Assembly (NCBI GenBank): GCA_030066455.1
Contig: JASJBQ010000041.1
Location: 1 to 18,995 of the forward strand
Origin: Desulfobacterales bacterium
GTDB lineage: Bacteria; Desulfobacterota; Desulfobacteria; Desulfobacterales; UBA5852
Direction of reading: 5' to 3'
DNA length: 18,995 nucleotides
In this document: positions 7,819 to 14,071 of the stretch, one piece after another
How positions within the stretch are numbered: the stretch's first letter is position 1
Layout of the letters: the number at the start of each line of letters is the position of its first letter
Notes under the pieces: generated by a model
Told to the model about the DNA's origin: nothing
Database searches by the model: none
What the model saw: the letters and a program-made list of their open reading frames with translations, nothing else
Program-made: the position numbers and the translations under genes

Positions 7819-8505
7819 ATGCACTCCGTCGACCTTTCATCCATGTTTCTGCTGGGCCTTCTGGGCACCGGCCATTGCCTGGGCATGTGCGGCCCCCTGG
7901 TCTTCGCGCTCCCCGGTCAGACCGGGCGCTTTCGCGACCATCTGGCCTACCATGCCGGCCGTATGGGGACTTATACCTTCGTCGGGTGGGCCCTGGGCGG
8001 CTTGGGCGGTCTGGTGCGTTTGCTGGCCGGCCGGGTTGCGGCCGACCCGTTGACCGGCGTGGCGGCCGCCCAGATCGGTTTTGGCCTGCTGGCCGGCGGC
8101 CTGTTGGCCGTGCTGGGGCTGGCGCGGCTCGGTCTGATCCGTGAGCCGGTCTGGATGACCGGGGGCGGCCTCGCCCGTCTGCCGGGGGTCGGCGCGCTGC
8201 TGCAACGGGCGGGCCGGGGCACGACGGCGGCCATGCTGGTGTCGGGGGCGGTGATGGGGTTTCTGCCCTGCGGGCTTTCTTTCGGGGCGTTCTCGCGGGT
8301 GCTGGCGATCGACGATCCCTTCCAGGGCGCAGTACTGACACTGGCCTTCGGTCTGGGCACCCTGCCCGGCCTGCTGTTGCTGGGAAGCGGACTGGCCCCC
8401 CTCATCCGGCGCTTCCGCCGGCAATCGGACCTTCTGGCGGGTATCCTGATGATCGGCATGGCTGCGGCCCTGATCGTCAAGAGCGCGGCCGCCATCGGCA
8501 TTTAG
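7819..8505 (+). CDS. SafE/DsbD_2-type integral membrane protein (urease accessory UreH-like domain)
   Basis: 228 residues from the ATG at 7819, with AGG 8 bases upstream; an in-frame ATG at 7795 would add eight non-conserved residues. About six membrane helices are visible. The N-terminal helix holds GTGHCLGMCGP (C20, C24) and the mid-protein repeat holds MGFLPCGLSFG (C151), the hallmark pair of the DsbD_2 (PF13386) family, often annotated sulfite exporter TauE/SafE family. Members of this family occur beside copper transport and cytochrome oxidase or cytochrome c assembly genes. The gene is divergent from the nosL operon, with only 64 bases between start codons, so the two probably share a control region. 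This favours a joint role in copper or thiol handling at the inner membrane. The actual transported species is not established from the sequence. Confidence 0.85.
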   Translation: MHSVDLSSMFLLGLLGTGHCLGMCGPLVFALPGQTGRFRDHLAYHAGRMGTYTFVGWALGGLGGLVRLLAGRVAADPLTGVAAAQIGFGLLAGGLLAVLGLARLGLIREPVWMTGGGLARLPGVGALLQRAGRGTTAAMLVSGAVMGFLPCGLSFGAFSRVLAIDDPFQGAVLTLAFGLGTLPGLLLLGSGLAPLIRRFRRQSDLLAGILMIGMAAALIVKSAAAIGI

Positions 8506-8525
8506 ACGGTCCCGCGCAGCGGGTG

Positions 8526-8548
8526 GAGACGTCACGGTGTGGCGTCTC
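8526..8548 (+). terminator. Weak hairpin after the SafE-type gene
   Basis: A 6-bp stem (GAGACG at 8526-8531, CGTCTC at 8543-8548) with an 11-base loop lies 20 bases past the stop at 8505. There is no T-tract, so at most it is a weak or Rho-assisted terminator. A second tiny hairpin (GCGCC-gatt-GGCGC, 8599-8612) follows. Confidence 0.3.
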
Positions 8549-8691
8549 AGTCTGCCTGCTCCCTCAGCTACGCACCATTGCGGTTTGCTGTAACCTTTGC
8601 GCCGATTGGCGCTCATAAATCCCATTGGTCATAACTCAAAGCCTTGTTGAAAGGTGGTGCGGCGCGACTTGCCAGAAAAGCTTGTTTTCAT

Positions 8692-8859
8692 GTTACTTTT
8701 CTTATGCGCATAAGAAAAGTAACCAAAAGAAGGCGCCCTGCCCCGCTTCTTCTTGCGCGTCGCCGTGTCGGCCGGAGCGCGCGGAAACTCGCTGGCGCTC
8801 AGACAGTCCGCGCGCTTTTACCGTCCGCCGCATCGATGCTCAGCGCGGGGCAAAGGGTT
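8692..8859. repeat. Structured intergenic repeat: perfect 32-bp palindrome plus downstream GC-rich module
   Basis: Bases 8692-8723 form an uninterrupted perfect palindrome, 16 bp per arm, beginning GTTACTTTTCTTATGC and centred between 8707 and 8708. It is followed by CAAAAGAAGGCGCCC and then a GC-rich stretch with a second perfect stem. The second stem is AGCGCGCGGA at 8776-8785 paired with TCCGCGCGCT at 8807-8816, with a 21-base loop containing AACTCGCTGGCGCTCAGACA. From memory, this arrangement (GTTACTTTTCTT palindrome, then AAGTAACCAAAAGAA, then the AACTCGCT/CAGACAGTCC stem) recurs between genes in many proteobacterial genomes and gives rise to false ORFs. That recollection needs a search. 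The right boundary is approximate. The rest of the gene-free interval 8506-8962 shows only the hairpins noted at 8526-8612 and the leader of the next gene. Confidence 0.75.
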
Positions 8860-8962
8860 GCAGACCTACCGGCAATAACGAAAAAGCCCTCTTTGATGGA
8901 GATTGATAGCTTGACCATTTTGGGGAAACACATTTCAAGCACGTAAAACAAGGAGCCATAAA

Positions 8963-9811
8963 GTGAACATTCGACGAACGGTATCTTTGACTGCCGCTCT
9001 ATCCTTCGTGGTCATGGTTCTGACCAGTATCATCCTTTACATTGTCCCCCAGGGCCGGGTGGCCTACTGGGCGGACTGGCGCTTGATGGGCCTTTCCAAG
9101 ACCCAGTGGGGGGCGGTGCACATCAACATGGGCCTGCTTTTCCTGATCGCGCTGGGGTTGCACGTCTACTACAACTGGAAGCCGCTCACCCAGTACCTGA
9201 AAGACCGGGCCCGCAATTGGAAGGTCTTCACGCCGGAGTTCAACCTGGCCGCCGTGTTGGTGGCGCTGTTCACGGTAGGCACCCTGGCCGGCTGGCCGCC
9301 CTTCGGGACGATTCTTGGACTTCAGGATGACATCAAGGCCGCCGCGGCCCGGAAATACGGTGAGCCGCCCTACGGGCATGCCGAGCTTTCCACCCTGAAG
9401 ACCTTTGCCCGCAAGACGGGCCTCGATCTGCAAGCGGCCCGTGAGGCCCTGGCCGCGGCCGGCTACCGGGTGGCCGGTCCGGATCAGTCGCTGCAGGACA
9501 TGGCCGCCATCAACGGGGTGTCGCCGCAGACCCTCTACAGCGCCATGGCGCCCCCCGCGACAACGACGGGCATCGCCTCCCGGACGCTTCCGGAACTGCC
9601 GCCGCCGGGCACCGGGAAGCTGACGCTGGATGATTTCGGACGCCAGTACGGCCTGGATACCGAGCGCCTGCGCCGGTCGCTCGAAGCCCATGGCCTCGAA
9701 GTTCGCGGCGGCATGACCATCAAGGCGATTGCCACCGCCAACCAGCGCAGCCCGGTGGATATCTATGAGATGCTGCGGGACGCCGCATCGTCAACATCCG
9801 CGAACGGCTGA
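8963..9811 (+). CDS. DUF4405-type membrane cytochrome-like protein with two C-terminal helical repeats
   Basis: 282 residues, GTG start with AAGGAG 7 bases upstream. Three membrane helices lie at about residues 8-28, 50-70 and 95-112. Histidines H53 and H67 in WGAVHINMGLL and IALGLHVYYNW are placed as expected for the DUF4405 (PF14358) family, described as a flavinylation-associated cytochrome; heme binding is inferred. A soluble tail carries two related units of about 54 residues (141-195 and 219-272). They share the pattern (S/T)L..F.R..GLD....R..L...G..V.G...(S/T)(L/I)..(I/M)A..N..SP...Y..M, joined by a Pro-rich linker. The repeats look like small helical adaptor domains. The gene is alone on the plus strand and convergent with the tandem-NosL gene. 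Function is probably electron transfer or redox partnering at the inner membrane. Confidence 0.82.
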   Translation: MNIRRTVSLTAALSFVVMVLTSIILYIVPQGRVAYWADWRLMGLSKTQWGAVHINMGLLFLIALGLHVYYNWKPLTQYLKDRARNWKVFTPEFNLAAVLVALFTVGTLAGWPPFGTILGLQDDIKAAAARKYGEPPYGHAELSTLKTFARKTGLDLQAAREALAAAGYRVAGPDQSLQDMAAINGVSPQTLYSAMAPPATTTGIASRTLPELPPPGTGKLTLDDFGRQYGLDTERLRRSLEAHGLEVRGGMTIKAIATANQRSPVDIYEMLRDAASSTSANG

Positions 9812-9816
9812 CCTTC

Positions 9817-9837
9817 GGGCAGATAGTCCTGCTGCCC
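9817..9837. terminator. Short hairpin between convergent genes
   Basis: A 6-bp stem (GGGCAG 9817-9822, CTGCCC 9832-9837) with a 9-base loop starts 6 bases after the stop of the DUF4405-type gene. There is no T-tract. It sits in the 132-base gap between two convergent genes and could serve as a weak terminator. Confidence 0.3.
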
Positions 9838-9943
9838 ACAGCAGCACCGTCGGCGCCAACCGGTCCGCTTATTATTCCCGGCCGTCGTGTCAATGCCTGG
9901 CGCGGCGATCAAAACCAGAATCTATCCCCGTCCTGGTTCGACA

Positions 9944-10876
9944 CTACTTCATGATGCGATCGCTGGTGACATCCGCGAACGGCAGGACCGTGCCGCCATG
10001 CTGCCGCGCAAAGGTTCCGGCATCCGATTTGCGGTCGAAGGCGAAGGCCTCGCGTCCCATGGGGCCCGCCTCTCCGGCGCCGATCACGTAGTAGGCCGTC
10101 CGTGCACTGATCCAGGTTTTGGTTTCGTGGTCGACCACCCAGATCAGAAAAGGGTTCACCCGACGGCCGGCATAGCTGGGGCTGCCTTCCAGAAAAGCAA
10201 ACAGGCACTGGGTCGAACAGAAATGGTAGACGGTCTTGTCCCGGGTATGCAGTTGGTTTTTGTGGCGCGGGTAGCGGGCGGGAAACATTTCGCAGACCGG
10301 GCAGCGATCCTGGTTGTCCAGCGGTTCGACGATCTTGTTTTTCTTGAGGCGATTGGCGGTGATCATCTGGTTTTCCCGGGGAACGCCCTGGAGCGCCAGC
10401 GCGAAGGCGTCTTTGAACGACGCCATTTCCCCGCCGCAGGACTTAATGAAACGGCCGGCGGCATTCTGATGGGGAAAGGCGATCTTGCTCCGCAGGGTCA
10501 TCGTGCCGCGGGCGTTCGAACCCACGACGAAGGTGGCATGCCCGGCCGGGTGCAGCGCCTTCGGGCGGAGGTAGAGGGCCACCTGGACATGCTGGGGCGA
10601 CTCCCCGGATTTGCGGGCCACATCGGCCAGGCAGTGCAGTGAACAGGCTTCCGACTTGCCTTCTGCATTTTCAAACGTCACCCAGGTACGGGCCCACATG
10701 CTTCGGACCATGCCGCAGTTGGGGCACTGCCCCTTGAAGCGCGGGTCGGGCGGGCTGATGGGGTGCGGTATCTGGCAGTCCGTTGCTTGCGCCCGCAGGG
10801 GCATCGGCCAGAAGGCCGCGGCGCCCGCGGCGGCCAGGGTGAATCGAAGGAAATCGCGTCGGTTGCGGGAATGCAA
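9944..10876 (-). CDS. Tat-exported protein with two tandem NosL domains
   Basis: 310 residues. The start is TTG at 10876, backed by a near-perfect GGGAGGTGA site 4 bases upstream. No ATG occurs before residue 25, and starting there would lose the signal. The N-terminus NRRDFLRFTLAAAGAAAF is a Tat signal (RR motif at residues 6-7), so the protein is probably folded with its cofactor before export. Domain 1 has CPNCGM (C51, C54, M56) and CSLHC (C78, C82). Domain 2 has CPVCEM (C192, C195, M197) and CSTQC (C220, C224), then AYYVIGAGEAGPMGREAFAF and RQHGG as in the single-domain NosL at 7131-7754. The repeated CPxCxM plus CSxxC set suggests two metal (likely Cu(I)) sites. It is divergent from ubiE and convergent with the DUF4405-type gene. 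The metal identity is inferred from family only. Confidence 0.88.
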   Translation of the reverse strand: MHSRNRRDFLRFTLAAAGAAAFWPMPLRAQATDCQIPHPISPPDPRFKGQCPNCGMVRSMWARTWVTFENAEGKSEACSLHCLADVARKSGESPQHVQVALYLRPKALHPAGHATFVVGSNARGTMTLRSKIAFPHQNAAGRFIKSCGGEMASFKDAFALALQGVPRENQMITANRLKKNKIVEPLDNQDRCPVCEMFPARYPRHKNQLHTRDKTVYHFCSTQCLFAFLEGSPSYAGRRVNPFLIWVVDHETKTWISARTAYYVIGAGEAGPMGREAFAFDRKSDAGTFARQHGGTVLPFADVTSDRIMK

Positions 10877-10973
10877 TGGGTCACCTCCCTCGGCATGTAG
10901 TGGTTGTCCCCCGGGTATCTTGGCGGGACTCGAATAGGACGGCGATAGGGATTCGCGACTTGGATTTCAGCGC

Positions 10974-11006
10974 GCAATCCGGTATGAATATGCGCTTTCG
11001 GATTGC
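10974..11006. promoter_or_regulatory. Inverted repeat in the divergent tandem-NosL / ubiE control region
   Basis: Perfect 8-bp arms (GCAATCCG 10974-10981, CGGATTGC 10999-11006) are separated by 17 bases. The half-site centre-to-centre distance is about 25 bases, roughly two and a half helical turns. The repeat lies in the 204-base interval between two divergent genes, 97 bases from the tandem-NosL start and 75 from the ubiE start. It is a candidate operator; no regulator can be named. Confidence 0.35.
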
Positions 11007-11080
11007 CGCGGTGCTGAGCGTGTTCTGTATCGCAAAGCCCACCGCCTGGCAACCTCCGCCGCAACGGGAGACAACGATCG

Positions 11081-11896
11081 ATGGAATGGAAGACACCGCA
11101 ATGGTTTGGCGCCGGCAAGCGGCGCGCGCAGCTGGATCGGCAGATCGACGCCTCGAACATGGCCCAGTTCGGCTATCGAGAGATGCCCACACCCGAAAAA
11201 GTCGACTGGGTGCGGCGGCATTTCAACCGGGTGGCGCCGCGATATGATTTCATGAACACCTTGTTGAGCTTCGGGATCCAGTACGCCTGGAAACGGGCCG
11301 CCATCCGGATGATGGGGCTTTCGCCGGGAGACCGCATCCTGGACGTGTGCGGGGGAACGGCCGATCTGGCCATCATGGCGGCCGGGCGCATCGGCCCCCG
11401 GGGGCGGATCGTGGTTTACGACATCAACTGGGCCATGCTCCAGGCCGGCCTTCCGAAACTGGTGGGCAAACCGACGGCGCACCAGATTCGCTTTGTTCAG
11501 GGGGATGCCGAAAAGATCCCCTTCGCGGACCATACGTTCGACGCCGCCATGGTGGGCTTCGGGATTCGCAACGTCACCCATATGCAGCAGGGCTTCCGCG
11601 AGATGCACCGCGTGCTCAAGCCCGGCGGGAAGTTTCTGTGCCTGGAGTTCTCCAAACCGGTGAACCCCCTGTTCCGCTGGCTCTACGACGTCTATTCGTT
11701 CTACGTCATGCCCTTCCTGGGACAACTCCTGGTCGGCTCGGCGGAATCCTACTCCTGCCTACCTGAAACCATCCGCCTTTTTCACCTCCCGGACGAAATC
11801 AGCACCATACTGGAAGAGCTCGGTTTCGCGCACGTACACTACCGGCGCATGACCAACGGCATTGCGGTGGCCCATGTGGGGCGCAAGGTGCGTTAA
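11081..11896 (+). CDS. ubiE: Demethylmenaquinone/ubiquinone C-methyltransferase (UbiE/MenG family)
   Basis: 271 residues, a class I SAM-dependent methyltransferase. The family signatures are all present: FNRVAPRYDFMNTLLSFG (48-65), the SAM-binding loop ILDVCGGTADLA (86-97), the acidic end of strand 2 YDINWAML, GDAEKIPFADHTFDAA, the hallmark GFGIRNV (159-165), VLKPGGKFLCLEFSKP, and YSCLPETIRLF (canonical Y-Y-LPESI-F). It carries out the ring C-methylation of demethylmenaquinone, the last step of menaquinone synthesis in anaerobes. The N-terminal 40 residues extend slightly beyond the usual 235-250-residue family length. The start ATG has GGGAG about 10 bases upstream. Two related genes follow (a methyltransferase and a UbiA prenyltransferase), supporting a quinone context. 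The acceptor quinone is inferred to be menaquinone. Confidence 0.92.
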   Translation: MEWKTPQWFGAGKRRAQLDRQIDASNMAQFGYREMPTPEKVDWVRRHFNRVAPRYDFMNTLLSFGIQYAWKRAAIRMMGLSPGDRILDVCGGTADLAIMAAGRIGPRGRIVVYDINWAMLQAGLPKLVGKPTAHQIRFVQGDAEKIPFADHTFDAAMVGFGIRNVTHMQQGFREMHRVLKPGGKFLCLEFSKPVNPLFRWLYDVYSFYVMPFLGQLLVGSAESYSCLPETIRLFHLPDEISTILEELGFAHVHYRRMTNGIAVAHVGRKVR

Positions 11897-11898
11897 AT

Positions 11899-11914
11899 AG
11901 GGGGGATGCCCCCT
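11899..11914 (+). terminator. G/C hairpin directly after ubiE
   Basis: A perfect 6-bp stem (AGGGGG 11899-11904, CCCCCT 11909-11914) with a GATG loop begins 3 bases after the ubiE stop. It is stable and well placed but has no downstream T-tract. It may act as a transcript 3'-end hairpin. Confidence 0.5.
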
Positions 11915-11968
11915 CAAATAGCGCATCGCCTGGTGCTCGCCGATCCGATTCGGTGATTCCTGACACTC

Positions 11969-12056
11969 TCGGGATCGGCATCGGAATCGGGACTCGAGCA
12001 CTACGGGCGATATCCAAAACCTTCGCGGCCGATTCCGATAGCGATACCGACGCCGA
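11969..12056. repeat. Inverted runs of ATCGGN hexamers
   Basis: The left arm (11969-11997) is a run of ATCGG-type hexamers (ATCGGC, ATCGGA, ATCGGG). The right arm (12028-12056) is the same unit in reverse orientation (CCGATT, CCGATA, GCGATA, CCGACG). The arms contain a perfect 11-bp match (11980-11990 with 12029-12039) and pair imperfectly over more than 20 bp, with about 38 bases between. The gene-free stretch 11897-12256 holds this element, the hairpin after ubiE and the leader of the next gene. An open frame across 11953-12174 reads low-complexity peptide from the hexamers and is not a gene. Confidence 0.65.
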
Positions 12057-12235
12057 ACCCGTATTTCCAAAGAGTGCCGTAGCGCCCGGCCCACTACCGA
12101 CGGACGTGGTCAAGGGCAATGATGTTCGGTCGACGGATTATTTGAGGCGCGTCATGGTTGCGGTTCATTGGTAATCTTCTTAGGTTAGCGATGACACGTT
12201 ACATCCACCCTGGTCAAAAGCAGGTTTAAAGCAAC

Positions 12236-12251
12236 ATCATCACAGGATGAT
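12236..12251 (+). promoter_or_regulatory. Hairpin covering the ribosome-binding site of the 12257 methyltransferase
   Basis: A perfect 6-bp stem (ATCATC 12236-12241, GATGAT 12246-12251) with an ACAG tetraloop includes the AGGA Shine-Dalgarno (12244-12247) and ends 6 bases before the ATG. It could reduce translation initiation; the short A/T-rich stem makes the effect modest. Confidence 0.35.
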
Positions 12252-12256
12252 ACGGT

Positions 12257-12853
12257 ATGAAACTCAACGCCTTAGAGCGCATCGTGGTCGAATTCCCGCT
12301 TCGGCGATTCTGGCACCTCCAGGTTGTTCGCTGGATGGCGCGCAACAAGGTCGCCGCAGTCGAGAGCATGCTTGAAATCGGCTGCGGCACGGGACATGCG
12401 TTGGGATGGCTCCAGCGCTATTTCCGCCCGCGGCGGCTGGTGGCGACCGACCTCGACTTGCGGATGCTCGCGGCGGCTGCCGGCCGAATTAAAAAACCGC
12501 CGCGCCTTGGGGCGGCCCTGGCTTGCGCCGATGCGTCCCGCCTGCCCTTTGCAACCGATTCCTTCGACGCCGTGGTGGGGTCCGGTTTTCTGCACCACGT
12601 GCCCCGCTGGCAGCAGGCCTTGGCGGAGGTGGCCCGGGTGCTGCGGCCGGGCGGGTGCTATTTCCTGGAGGAATTCTATCCGGCCGCCTACCAGAATTGG
12701 CTGACGCGGCGTCTGCTGGTCCACCCGGAAGAAAACCGGTTCGAAAGCCGTGACCTGCATGCCGAACTGGCGTTCAATGCCTTCGACGGTATTGCCCGGA
12801 TCGAATGGCGGCCCTTCTACGTGCTGGCGGTGGGCCGAACGGCACCGGTGTGA
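12257..12853 (+). CDS. Class I SAM-dependent methyltransferase (Methyltransf_11 type), substrate unknown
   Basis: 198 residues, ATG start with AGGA 9 bases upstream. Motif I is MLEIGCGTGHALGWL (38-52) and motif II is VATDLDLRML. ACADASRLPFATDSFDAVVG matches the motif III region, and HHVPRWQQALAEVARVLRPG precedes the final strand. These place it in the Methyltransf_11 group. The N-terminal helix is short and the substrate-binding insert small, so the enzyme is compact. There is no membrane segment. It lies 360 bases after ubiE on the same strand, and its downstream neighbour (convergent) is a UbiA prenyltransferase. A link to quinone or isoprenoid modification is possible but not shown. The substrate cannot be predicted. 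Confidence 0.85.
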   Translation: MKLNALERIVVEFPLRRFWHLQVVRWMARNKVAAVESMLEIGCGTGHALGWLQRYFRPRRLVATDLDLRMLAAAAGRIKKPPRLGAALACADASRLPFATDSFDAVVGSGFLHHVPRWQQALAEVARVLRPGGCYFLEEFYPAAYQNWLTRRLLVHPEENRFESRDLHAELAFNAFDGIARIEWRPFYVLAVGRTAPV

Positions 12854-12947
12854 AGTGGCCCGGGTTCAACCGCCCCGCCGATGACGCTGTCGCGTTAGAG
12901 ATCCCCAAACCGAAAAGCGCGGCGTTGTCCATGTCGCGGAGTGTCCA

Positions 12948-13895
12948 TTAGGCCAGCAGCCGCAGGGCTACGATCACGAACAGGGCCAGCGGGTAGTGGC
13001 TGGCGCGGTTGAAGAGACGCATGGCGTCGGTTTTGCGGGCCGACCCGTGGAGCTGCCAGGCCGGCCAGATCAGCAGATAGAGGCCGGCGGCCACACTGAC
13101 GGCCAGGGCCAGTGGGCCGAACGGGGCCGGAGCGAGGAGAAAAAGTACCAGGTTGGCCAGAACGGCCAAGAAGAGTGCACCCAGAATGATGTCGCGGGTT
13201 TTGTCCAGTCCGAAGACGACCGGAATCGTGCGGGCGCCGAATTGCCGGTCTTCTTCGATGTCGGTCCAGTCGTTGGGGGCGTTCTGTCCGCCGATTTCCC
13301 ACAGAAAGATCACCAGGAAGAGAAAGAGCAGAAAGAGCGGGGACGGCCGCGGGTCGACAGCGAAGACTGCCGCGATGGATCCGGCGCTCTTGACGGCGCC
13401 GCTCACGAAGGCGCGGTAGGGGCTTACCCGCCAGAGCACGCAGTAGAGCGTTTCGAGCAGGCATCCGGCAGCAAAGATGACCAGGCAGAACGGGTTGAGC
13501 CAGTAGGCGCCGGCGGCGGCCACGAAGCCCCAGGTCACCCCCCAGAGGATGCCGTCGCGCAGCGGGAGAACCCCCTGGGCCAGCGGATGACGGATCAGCA
13601 TCGCATCCAGATCGCTGGCATGCGCATCGCCCGCGAAACCGCCGGCTTCCAGTTTGGCCCGGTCGGAGCGGTAGCCGACGATATCGTTGAGGGCGTAGAC
13701 GGCGGTGTAGCCGGCAAAGACCGTTACCAAACCGACCACGATGGTGGTAAAGGGCGGAAAGGCCCCCAGCCACAACAGTGCGGCCAGGCAGGGTGTGGTC
13801 ATGTCGATCAGTCCGTGGGGTGTGCGCGAGAGAGCCCAGAAGAGTTTCAGACGGTCTTTGAAGCTGACGCTGGGGGTGGGAGGCTGAGAATTCAA
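12948..13895 (-). CDS. UbiA-family prenyltransferase, integral membrane
   Basis: 315 residues with about nine membrane helices. The first aspartate motif is NDIVGYRSD (70-78); it lacks the middle Asp of the usual NDxxDxxxD (G74 instead). The second motif NDWTDIEED (208-216) is complete, followed by RQFGARTIPVVFG, typical of UbiA proteins. The acidic motifs bind Mg-prenyl diphosphate for transfer onto an aromatic or other acceptor. The start is uncertain. TTG at 13895 is the only start codon that keeps the whole first helix (LFWALSRTPHGLIDMTTP); its ribosome-binding site is weak, and the next ATG (13802) would cut into that helix. With ubiE nearby, a role in menaquinone synthesis (a MenA- or MqnP-like step) is plausible, but other acceptors cannot be excluded. 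Confidence 0.85.
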   Translation of the reverse strand: MNSQPPTPSVSFKDRLKLFWALSRTPHGLIDMTTPCLAALLWLGAFPPFTTIVVGLVTVFAGYTAVYALNDIVGYRSDRAKLEAGGFAGDAHASDLDAMLIRHPLAQGVLPLRDGILWGVTWGFVAAAGAYWLNPFCLVIFAAGCLLETLYCVLWRVSPYRAFVSGAVKSAGSIAAVFAVDPRPSPLFLLFLFLVIFLWEIGGQNAPNDWTDIEEDRQFGARTIPVVFGLDKTRDIILGALFLAVLANLVLFLLAPAPFGPLALAVSVAAGLYLLIWPAWQLHGSARKTDAMRLFNRASHYPLALFVIVALRLLA

Positions 13896-14071
13896 ATCCG
13901 GGATCCGATCATTGTCATCGCCGCATCGGGGTAGCCTGCGTCATGGGTGCGGTGCGCTCCTTTCGTCAGGCCGCCGGGTCGACGGGCAGACCGACGAACG
14001 ATAATGGCGTCCCCCATAGCACGCCGATCGGGGAGCGTCAACGCCCGCAGTTGCAGCGGCGTGGCCGGCTG

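Noticed and set aside
8625..8946. Two overlapping small open frames through the palindrome region
   Set aside because: They translate the palindrome and GC-rich repeat module; no ribosome-binding site, and such frames are common artefacts of this repeat type.
10984..11247. Open frame starting MNMRFRIAAVLSVFCIAKPT, looking like a small secreted protein
   Set aside because: It runs 166 bases into ubiE in another frame, has no ribosome-binding site and begins inside the inverted repeat. The signal-like start is probably chance.
11953..12174. Small open frame with GIGIGIG and DSDSDTD stretches
   Set aside because: The peptide is produced by the hexamer repeat; no supporting start signal.
12996..13934. 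Plus-strand open frame antisense to the UbiA gene
   Set aside because: Same compositional artefact; the minus-strand frame has clear membrane helices and UbiA motifs.
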